Source: Sesamum alatum
Taxonomy: Eukaryota > Streptophyta > Magnoliopsida > Lamiales > Pedaliaceae
Length of the DNA stretch: 64,000 nt
Direction: 5' to 3'
NCBI GenBank assembly: GCA_034509735.1
Contig: JACGWO010000012.1
Location: 3,906,001-3,970,000, forward strand
The position numbers and the translations under genes are program-made. Under the pieces are notes generated by a model. It worked only from the letters and a program-made list of their open reading frames with translations, was not told the DNA's origin and ran no database searches. Below are positions 1-8,519 of this stretch, piece by piece (position 1 is the stretch's first letter; each line of letters opens with the position of its first letter).

Positions 1-91
1 GAACGTTGAAAGGTGTTCCATTCATTTTTTCATTATCAAACTTATTATTTTGGTCATTTAGTTTTGAGGATAAATGCAATTTACCCCCTGT

Positions 92-825
92 TGTTGAGAG
101 TGGACACACCACTTTAATGAACCACAAAGGTTTCACAGAATAACGAATTACAACGGGGGATGAGTATTAACACCCTTATAATTACAAACCAAAGAGGGAA
201 ACAAAGTATAAGAAATATAAACAGTTTATAAAGAAAAATTATCAAAGGTTCGAAAAATCCAGATTGTGACCAGTCAGGTAGCCCAAAAATCGAAGTGAGA
301 AGACTTCGACCACAACAGGCCGACACTCAACTTCCGGTTGCACCAGCAAACCAAAAACACGACCAAGACCTACACAAGGTCAGAATACCAAACCCTCAAG
401 AAATCGCTCACAAAGAGTTTGTAACAGGTTTCTTCTCTCAAGGGGGAAGTATATCAGAATACTCGATGATCTTGCAACTCACAGAGAGAAGTGCTGCAAG
501 ATCTATCTTATCACTGAAGCGGCGGATCAATGCCATTTTATAGTGATGGAAGACGAAGAAGAGAAGGGGAAGGTATGGAGAGAAAGGAAGGTGAATCAAT
601 TTGGAGAAAGAAACTGTATCTGCACATAGAGAGGAGTATCAGAGGCGCAATGAGGAAATGAAGCATTAAGGTTTAGATGTAGGAATATATATGAGGGTCT
701 AATCAGGTCAGGTGCTGATTTAAGAGGGTTGGGCTAATCGTTGGTCTGTAGGGCCGTCCAGGAAGTTGGGCCGATTCCGAGTTGGGTCGATTCCGAGTTG
801 GGTCTTGGGCCAATATTTCTCATCA
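92..825 (-). repeat. 3' LTR of copia element
   Basis: Direct copy of 4454-5177. It differs by scattered substitutions and by a local tandem duplication near 773-803, where GGGTCGATTCCGAGTTG is repeated and the other LTR has a single copy. Confidence 0.92.
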
Positions 826-836
826 TTCTCTACCTT
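826..836 (-). other. Polypurine tract of copia element
   Basis: On the minus strand this reads AAGGTAGAGAA directly before the 3' LTR start. It is the expected position and composition for the plus-strand primer of reverse transcription. Confidence 0.6.
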
Positions 837-895
837 GGACCAGGACCCAACTAGAAGGCGGGTAACCTGGCCCAATACCGATTTTTGGCATTTCA

Positions 896-2540
896 TTACT
901 GCCTTAGATTCTTCTTTTTGTGGTACCTGCAGAAGACACAAACACTTGTAGATAGATTAGGAATCATGTTAGTCTCAAAATATTCAAGCACTGATAAAAT
1001 TCTTGTGGGCGAACATTTAGTCCCCATATCATAAGGGTTTGACTTTGTTTCTACCTTTTCAAGATTTATCAATCCTTTACCCACTATATCTCTAATAAAA
1101 TGATAGCGAATATCTATATGTTCTGTTCTATCATGAAAAATAGGATTCATACATAGTTGGATAGCAGACTAGCTGTCAGAGTATACAGTTACCTTTTTGT
1201 TGGAGAAACCTATTTCTTTAATCAAACATTCTAACCATAAGGCTTCTTTGAAAGCCTATGTAGCGACAATGTATTCAACTTCTGTTGTTGACAAAGCTAC
1301 TATTTGCTGTAGTTGGGATTTCCAACTTATGCAAGATCCACACAAAGTGAAAATATATGAAGCAGTGGATTTACGGCTATCTCTTCATTCGCATAATTCG
1401 AGTCAACGTACCAGACAAGATTAACATCATTCATGCATTTAGAAAAAGTAATGCCACATTTAACAAAGCCTTTCAAGTATCTTAATAGCCACTTAAGGGC
1501 CTCCCAATGAGGAGGTCCGGCATTCGACATGTACTTGCTGAGACAACTAATAGCGTAAACAATATCAGGTCTAGTACACACCATTAGGAACATAATGGAA
1601 CCAATTTCATTTGAATAGGGAACTTTTTTCATTCTTTCTTTTTCTTTTTCAGTCTTGGGACAGTATTCCTTTCTAAGTTGGAAGTGAGAGGATAAGGGAA
1701 CAGAACATGGTTTAGAGTTGGACATGGAGAATCTTTCTAACATGGATGTAACATATGAACCTTGATTCAAGAAAATAATGGATTCCTTCCTTTTCCTTTC
1801 AATAGTCATGCCTAAAATTTTCTTAGCATCTCCTAGGTTTTTCATGTCAAAATTTTTACACATATTATTCTGAAGAATTTTAACATGCTGTAAGCTGGGG
1901 CTAGCAATTAACATATCATCTACATATAAAATCAGAAACACAGGAATATTGTTATCATACTTAAAGTAAAGACAATTATCATAATTGCTCCTTATATAGC
2001 TTAGCGAATGCATGAACATATCAAATTTTTTGTTCCACTGTCTAGGCGAATGTCTTAAACCATATAGAGATTTCTTTAACAAGCATACATGATCAGGCTT
2101 AGTCTTATCAATGAACCCGATGGGTTGATGCATATAAATATTTTCATCCAAATCACCATGCAAAAAGTCAATTTTTACATCGATTTGTTTGAGTTCCCAA
2201 TCAAAGTGAGCAGAAAGCGCAAGCAAAATACGAAAGGTGGTGTATTTTACTACAGGAGAAAACACTTCGGTATAATCTATTCCTTCTTTCTGTGTGAATC
2301 CGTTTGCAACTAATCTAGCTTTAAAACGTTTTGACCTTTCTTCTTGTTTGATCTTATATACCCACTTACATCCTATGATGGAACAGTTTGAGGGTTTAGG
2401 CACTAGTATCCAAATTTTGTTATTCTTTAGGGATTCCATTTCTTCATTCATAGCACAAAGCCATTTATCGGAATTTTCATATTTCATAGCCTCTTCAATC
2501 GTGCTAGGTTCATTTCATTCTGTGTTTAAAGCCACATGAT
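896..2540 (-). pseudogene. Copia reverse transcriptase-RNase H (broken)
   Basis: The long open stretch (1327-2487, about 386 codons) is a copia RVT_2 reverse transcriptase. It shows GCKWVYKIK, RLVANGFTQKEGIDY, the LLKKSLYGLRHSPRQW block and the catalytic ILYVDDMLIAS (YVDD). RNase H follows toward 896. Its C-terminal part (FHDRTEHIDIRYHFIRDIV) is in another frame, and an in-frame TAG interrupts the SDS-SAIQL motif near 1170. The enzyme would copy element RNA to cDNA inside virus-like particles. This copy cannot make full RNase H without correction. Confidence 0.9.
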
Positions 2541-2802
2541 CTGTAAGCCTAGCGGGAATTCTAGTTTCTCGCCTATTTCTATCTCTAGCTAGCTGGTAGT
2601 TTTCTAGGCTTGTATCAGACCTAATATCTGTCGGAATTTCTCCAGTGATTTCCTCTACCTATTCGTTTTCCTCTAAGGTTTCCTGTACCTGATTGAAAAC
2701 TGGTCCTAAGGTTTGTTTGTTTTCTTTCTGTGGATCAAACAAGCATGGCATTTCTTCTTCATTAAAGACAACGTTTTTACTAATTAGTACCTTAAATCCA
2801 GG

Positions 2803-3629
2803 TTAGCTTCTAACCCACACTCTATATCCCTTAACCTCTTCCGGGTACCCTATGAAAATACATTTCAAGGATCTAGGTTCGAGTTTGTCAGGATTTTGAT
2901 GTACGAAAACGGAACAACCGAAAACACGCAGATATGAAATATCAACATTCTTATTAAGCCAAACAGATTGAGGAATTTTGCCACATAACGGAACAGATCG
3001 AGATCGATTTATCAAATGAACAGCAGTTAAAACAGCTTCACCCCAAAAAGATTTAGACAAGCCTGAACTCACAAGCATACACCTGACCTTGTCTAAAATA
3101 GTTCTATTCATGTGTTCAGCATTACCATTCTACTGGGGGTGTAGGGGTTTGTTTATGACGCTTAATACCAAACTCATCACACAGATCAGAAACTTTGGTT
3201 GCAAAATTCTAGACCATTATCAGTCCGTAATGCTTTTAGTCTCTTACCAGTTTGTTTTTCAACAAACGTTTTCCATCTTTTAAAGGTATCAAACACGTCA
3301 GACTTGTTTTTTATTAAGAAAACGAACACTTTTCTGGAGAAATTATCAATAATAGAAAGAAAATACCTAGTCCCACCATGAGTGGGTATATTAGAGGGAC
3401 CCTATACATCGGCATGAACATAATCAAAAATGCAAGTGGATGATGAGGGGGCAGGGTAAGGTGAAGCAGGACAATGCACTTTGTGTTGTTTACCCATGAC
3501 ACATTCATCACAAAACTTAAGCTTTTCAATCTTATCATGCATAATACCTTCCTTATTAAGAAGTTCTAGGCCTTTTAAACTTATATGCCCAAGTCTTTTA
3601 TGCCACAAAGACATTGTATCAGTAATCAT
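2803..3629 (-). pseudogene. Copia pre-integrase and integrase (frameshifted)
   Basis: Residues from 3629 leftward give the GAG-pre-integrase block (LWHKRLGHISLKGLELLNKE, then CDECVMGKQHK, the distal zinc-binding Cys pair). The integrase core between about 3110 and 3400 is split by frameshifts and stops. The distal part at 2803-3111 is clear: MNRTILDKVRCMLVSSGLSK, FWGEAVLTAVHLINRS, LRVFGCSVFVH, CIFIGYPEEVKGYRVW. Its role would be insertion of element cDNA. It is unlikely to be active here. Confidence 0.85.
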
Positions 3630-4039
3630 CTATGTTTTTATCACCAGTGAGTTTTATGTCTTGTACTAGTTTTGTGAAATTATCTATGTTCTCATCTATG
3701 TTTTTAGAGATATCTAACTTATATCTAAAGAACTTTTCTAACAGGAAGAGTTTGCTAGGCAGTGATGTCTCAGTGTAGAGTTCTTCTAGTCTATCCCATG
3801 GTTCTTTTGCAGTTTCTTGTTTTCCTAGTTTCCTAATCACAGAATCAAAGAGATTTAATATAATAGAGGAATAAGAATACTCATAATTTTTCAGTTTCTT
3901 TTCTTTAGTGATAGATTTATTATATCTACCATCAATAGCCTTACAAAACCGTTTGTTGTATTAAAATGCCTTTCATTTGTTGTTGCCATATAGAAAAATC
4001 GGATTTACCATCAAAAGGGAGCAGATTATAGCCAGCCAT
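3619..4039 (-). pseudogene. Copia gag (capsid), truncated and broken
   Basis: The minus-strand ATG at 4039 opens MAGYNLLPFDGKSDFSIW, a typical copia gag N-terminus. A stop follows about 31 codons in. The rest continues in other frames: YNKSITKEKKLKNYEYSYSS, then LGKQETAKEPWDRLEELY and LPSKLFLLEKFFRYKLD (UBN2 type). The reading ends near 3619 and the pre-integrase domain starts at once, so the nucleocapsid knuckle and aspartic protease appear to have been deleted. Capsid-like assembly would be the normal role. Confidence 0.8.
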
Positions 4040-4440
4040 AGAGGACAGAATATGAGTATATCACAGAAACGAGAAAAGCACGAGATACAGCCCAGATCAG
4101 AAATTAACAATACAACACAAATCAGAATGCCTCTTCTGAAACTCAACCAGATACTTGACGGTCTCACGAGACTCAGCCAAGTGAGGGATTAGAGAGTGTC
4201 AAAAAGAGATAACGAGTACTGGTGCACTGGGCTAATAACGACAAAGATCAGAGTATGTGTTTTAAGCAGAATAAGTAAGTCAGTTCAGGCAGAATATACG
4301 CACTAGGCCCGAGAATAATAAGTACCAACAAATGGTCCCAAGAGCACACAGCAACAACACACAGCACACAGTAATGGATAAAGAGAGATCAGAGGAAATT
4401 TACCAAAATTGTCGCCTGAGACAGAACCGGCATATAACCA

Positions 4441-4452
4441 GCTCTGATACCA
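4441..4452 (-). other. Primer binding site (initiator Met tRNA) of copia element
   Basis: Minus strand reads TGGTATCAGAGC one base after the 5' LTR. It is complementary to the 3' end of plant initiator tRNA-Met, the standard copia primer. This fixes the element on the minus strand. Confidence 0.9.
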
Positions 4453-4453
4453 C

Positions 4454-5177
4454 TGTTGAGAGTGGACACACCACTTTAATGAACCACAAAGGTTTCACAG
4501 AATAACGAATTACAACGGGGGATGGGTATTAACACCCTTATAATTACAAACCAAAGGGGGAAACAAAGTATAAGAAATATCAACAGTTTATAAAGAAAAA
4601 TTATCAAAGGTTCGAAAAACCCAGATCGAAACCAGTAAGGCTCAGGTAGCCCAAAAAACGAAGTGAGAAGACTTCGACCGCAACAGGCCGGCACTCAACT
4701 TCTGGTTGCACCAACAGACCAAAAACACGACCAAGACCTACACAAGGTCAAAGTACCAAACCCTCAAGGAAATCGCTCACACAGAGTTCGTAACAGGTTT
4801 TTCTCTCAAGGGGGAAATATATCAGAATACTCGATGATCTTGCAACTCATAGACAGAAGTGTTGTAAGATCTATCTTATCACTGAAGAGGTGGATCAATG
4901 CCATTTTATAGTGATGGAAGACGAAGAAGAGAAGGGGAAGATATGGAGAGAAAGGAAGGTGAATCAATTTGGAGAAGGAAACTGTATCTGCACAGAGAGA
5001 GGAGTATCAGAGTCGCAAGAAGGAAATGAAGCATTAGGGTTTAGGTGTAGGAATATATATGAGGGTCTAATCGGGTCGGGTGTTGATTTAAGAGGGCTGG
5101 GCCAATCGTTGGTCTGTTGGGCCGTCCAGGAAGTTGTGTTGATTCCAAGTTGGGTCTTGGGTCAATATTTCTCATCA
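4454..5177 (-). repeat. 5' LTR of copia element
   Basis: Partner of 92-825. On the + strand it begins TGTTGAGAGT and ends TTTCTCATCA. It is followed by the CCTGT target duplication. Confidence 0.92.
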
Positions 5178-5647
5178 CCTGTGATATAAGAAATGAACAA
5201 AAATCCCCTGCGAAAAAATAATTAGCAAATTACATCCCTGTGTTTTGAGAATTGAAGCAAATTACCCCCTATTAAGGGAAAACACAGGTGGGTAATTTTC
5301 TTCATTTTAAGATTACAGTGGATAATTTGCTAATTATTTTTCACGGTGAGATTTTTGCTCATTTCTTATATCACATAGGATAAATTGCATTTATCCCTTT
5401 AGTTTTGTTTGCTGATTGTTTTTATGTGAACTGCACTAACAAGAAGGAAGAAATGATTACAAGACAGACATTGGGAATGTTAACCCATTGAAGCAGAAAA
5501 AATCATGTCCACGTGAAGAGTCTCCTAAAAATTTTCTTTACTTTGTAGCCTGTTTTGGTTGATTTATTGATATATAATCCAAGTTTACTTCACTAAGAAC
5601 TTGAGAAGTTTGAAACCCCAATCATTTAGTGTTCTTTCTCTCTGCAG

Positions 5648-5712
5648 GATTCTTGGGGGGAGCATTTGGAAATTTCCTATCTAGCCCGAGGCTAAACGAA
5701 GAAAGGACTTGA
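5648..5712 (+). CDS. Candidate last coding exon of an unidentified host gene (partial)
   Basis: A textbook 3' splice site (GTTCTTTCTCTCTGCAG ending at 5647) precedes a short open stretch. In phase 2 it reads FLGGAFGNFLSSPRLNEERT then TGA at 5710-5712. The other two phases stop sooner. If real, the copia element and foldback MITE to the left lie in the preceding intron and the upstream exons are outside the window. I do not recognise the family. It could be a chance exon-like sequence or a relic; confidence is modest because nothing upstream in the window confirms it. Confidence 0.4.
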
Positions 5713-6230
5713 AGCGGCGATTAACAGAAAAATAGAATGTGGATATACATAAAGCCTGAAATTATTAATTTCATCATGCTTTTGATATTTCACTACCTAC
5801 ATGATGGTACAAGAATTTAACCAAGGGACCAAAATATAATTTTTCAAAAGTAGTATTGTTTAATTACCACCCTACCCTCGCGGTTGCACCTGGTAGTTAG
5901 TAAGTGAGTGGGGTAGTGGGCGGTTGGAGGGCGATATTGTCTTTACGCCTCCCCACTTTTTAGTATATATATCGATTATTCATTGTAATAGAGGAGTTTG
6001 TTTTTGGATAGCATAATGATTTGACAGAATTATTGAAATTACTTGTATTAAATTGATAGAATATCAATTTTGTACCATCACTACGAGACTGATGAATTCA
6101 CAATTTTTATTTTTTCCTGTTTGCGCTTTCTTCGTTTGTCTCTCTCTTTGGGTCGTTAGATATCCAAATGCTGCCCTCCGACTGATAATGGTAATTTGTC
6201 GCTAAAGGATCAATGGTTTCTTGTACCTAT
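5713..6230. other. Flanking sequence, possible 3' UTR then unannotated DNA
   Basis: After the candidate stop codon there is AT-rich sequence that would serve as 3' UTR. A slightly GC-richer stretch (about 5870-5950) and AT-rich DNA follow up to the gypsy insertion. I see no further coding signal. Confidence 0.3.
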
Positions 6231-7163
6231 TGTAAACAAATTTTCGTGTTCCTGAATTTAACGAAACAAGAAAATATTACAAATGAATTCTTGAATTGAA
6301 TTGAGTATTTTGTGGGTGCAAAATCTCTACTTGAAAACCTCTGATTCTTCTCTTCAAGAACGTGATCTTTGACTTCGGCAACTTCGGAGGTGAAACTGTA
6401 ACGTTTGATCTCCTTTGACGTTGACTTTGACTTTAAATAACGTTAATTCGGGGGTCGTTGACTTGTTCCCGGATCAAACGCTATAAACTTGACGATATTT
6501 GACTTGAATTTGGGATGTTCTTGGTGGATTTGAGACTTTGATCTTCCGCCAAGGTGGACTTCTATCTTGATAACGTTAATTCGCCGGTCTTCAGACTTCT
6601 TGTCGAATCAAACGCTGACTTTGGATAATTTCCGCGACGAACGCCTTGAATCTTGCCTAGAACGCCGTGGATCTTCCTTGATTTGCTTGAGAGGATTTCG
6701 AGACTTCTTGAATGCTCTCTTGCTTGTATGTGTGTGTGTTTTTGAATGAGTTCCCATGACCCCTTTATATAGTTGTCAAAGATGTAGAGTTGTGGTGAAC
6801 TTGAACACTTATTTTGTATTATCCCTTTATTTTAATTTAAAGAGATAAATACATTAAATATTTGGGAAGACATGATTGGTCAATTTCAATATTATCTCTT
6901 TAATTTTTGTATTTTTTTTTCAAAGAGATAATATAGAAATATTTGTCTTGATTTGATTGGCCGGAACACCTCAATTTGACACGTGTCGACCGTTGATTTG
7001 ATGACGAACTATATATTAAAATATCAATTAATTTAACTATTTATATTTAGAATTAATTTAGTAAATTCCAAAATATAAATAGAAAAAATAGAATATAATT
7101 GATAAATAATATATATTTTCCACTTGTCGTCATTTGATTGGGCGCAAAATTTATTTGTCTACA
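6231..7163 (-). repeat. 3' LTR of Tat/gypsy element
   Basis: Direct copy of 18277-19200. The left boundary abuts the CCTAT target duplication. Differences from its partner are mostly one-base insertions or deletions. Confidence 0.93.
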
Positions 7164-7178
7164 AATGCCCCCTCGAGA
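7164..7178 (-). other. Polypurine tract of Tat/gypsy element
   Basis: Minus strand reads GAGGGGGCATT immediately before the TGTAG start of the 3' LTR. This matches a plus-strand priming site. Confidence 0.65.
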
Positions 7179-7780
7179 CTCGTTCACGAATATATGTTTG
7201 AAAATATAATTTTCAAAGTGAATGAGTCGCGAAAATATGATTTAAATTTGAGTGGACAAAAAAAAAAATGTCACAAAAATATTATTTAAGTTGACCAATC
7301 AGCCAACATATATAATGGAGACCCAAAATATATAATGGAGACCCAATTAACAATGCCTTGAATTTGTGAAACCCTTGACCACATGGCCCAGTAAACCATG
7401 TCACTAATTCAAGTGGAAGCAGGCACTACTTTAGCAACGCGAGACGCCAAATACTACCTTAATGCAACGTGATAGAATTATGAGTATTCGTGAATTCCAT
7501 TTGTGGCTCAACTCCAGCAAAATAAAACTCGTTCCTGCATGATTCAAACTCCTTTCCGATTAAGGAGTTTTAATTGGATTGCACCTTGAATCCTAATCCT
7601 TCTTGGACTAAACACTTCAATTGAACATGTATATAAAGAGCTTAATCTAACATTGATAAATCATTCCGAGAGTTGATTATTGACAGAATTTGTGGTATGT
7701 TGTGATGGCCAAATATTTTTTTCTTCTTCAATTTTCTGTCATGCACACAAGGTGTTTGTCGTAATGTCTCTGTGATTTTT
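7179..7780. other. Non-coding 3' region of Tat element
   Basis: AT-rich DNA with a local direct repeat (AATATATAATGGAGACCC at about 7306-7345). No convincing reading frame on either strand. It probably holds the promoter and first exons of the antisense cargo gene: a TATA-like GTATATAAAGAGC lies near 7629. Confidence 0.35.
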
Positions 7781-7787
7781 TTTGGCA

Positions 7788-7960
7788 GCGTTTTCAGTCC
7801 ACGAAAAACTCGAGATCCCGACTTTCCTCAACGAATTTCTGTCGGCTCATTACGGTGACGTTTCTCAAGCATCAGATTTTGTTGCTCGCTTCCACTTTCT
7901 TCCTCTGGAATCCCGTGATTCTTTCGAGTTGGTGGTGCTTTGAATCCGGCAAGAATACGA
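7788..7960 (+). pseudogene. Possible upstream exon of the antisense cargo gene
   Basis: After a splice-acceptor-like TTTTTTTTGGCAG (ending about 7789) one frame reads protein-like sequence: SVHEKLEIPTFLNEFLSAHY, then GDVSQASDFVARFHFLPLES and a stop. The alternative frames look less protein-like. A GTAATTT donor-like site follows at about 7977. I do not recognise the segment. It may be the N-terminal exon of the PMD cargo or an unrelated captured fragment. Confidence 0.3.
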
Positions 7961-8519
7961 ATCCTTGTGTAGCAGGTAATTTTTTTTTTCTCTCTTTTCT
8001 CTTTCTCTTTTTCTCGATATATGGTGATTTTTTTTCCTCTTTTCCGAAGGCTTGCGGCATCAATTGTTCTAACATTCGGATATTTAGAACTTGATTTAAA
8101 AGAAAGGCCCAGCATTACTGAAACTTCTTCGCAAATTTTGAAAATCAGTTCCAGCATTGAAGTTCAAGATCTTTTGAAAGTTTTCTTGGCATGGTCATTT
8201 AAATATTACTGAAACTTTTTTTCCACATATTTTGTCACCATCCACCATGCTGTAAATATTGATTCACCATGTGCATGACCAATTATATGTGAATTTTCTT
8301 GCCTAATTCCATGTTTTGGATTAATAATCAACATTGCTTGAATTTGTTGTGGCGAATGGACAATATTTGTTGGCATGTACCACTTGAATATGCGATATTA
8401 GAGGCATTATATTTTTTTCTATAAGCACATCTATCATCAACATTTAATTGACAAGTCTTGAGTTTGTTGTCGAATTTGAACTGACTTGACGCCCTTTTCG
8501 TCTTTTGATAAGTTGCAAT

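Larger units (their letters stand above)
92..5177 (-). mobile_element. Complete-length Ty1/copia LTR retrotransposon, non-autonomous
   Basis: Two LTRs (92-825 and 4454-5177) in direct orientation begin TGTTGAGAGT and end TCATCA on the + strand. A 5-bp duplication CCTGT lies outside them at 87-91 and 5178-5182. The 5' LTR is on the right because the initiator-Met primer site lies just left of it. Gene order on the minus strand is gag, pre-integrase/integrase, RT, RNase H, which is the copia order. The internal region is only about 3.6 kb. Gag runs almost directly into the pre-integrase domain, with no visible CCHC knuckle or DSGA protease motif. Integrase has frameshifts and RNase H has a stop, so this copy is defective. 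Confidence 0.93.
67..5397. mobile_element. Palindromic foldback MITE (Mutator-like), split by a copia element
   Basis: Two pieces (67-91 and 5183-5397) form one palindromic element once the copia insertion and one TSD copy are ignored. The left terminus GGATAAATGCAATTTA matches the reverse complement of the right end, and the arms stay complementary inward (ATGTGATATAAGAAATGA-type sequence on both sides). A 10-bp direct repeat TTTAGTTTTG flanks it at 57-66 and 5398-5407. A 9-11 bp TSD is the mark of Mutator-superfamily elements; that assignment is inference, since no transposase is present. Related copies lie at 38587, 40682 and 59726. Confidence 0.75.
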
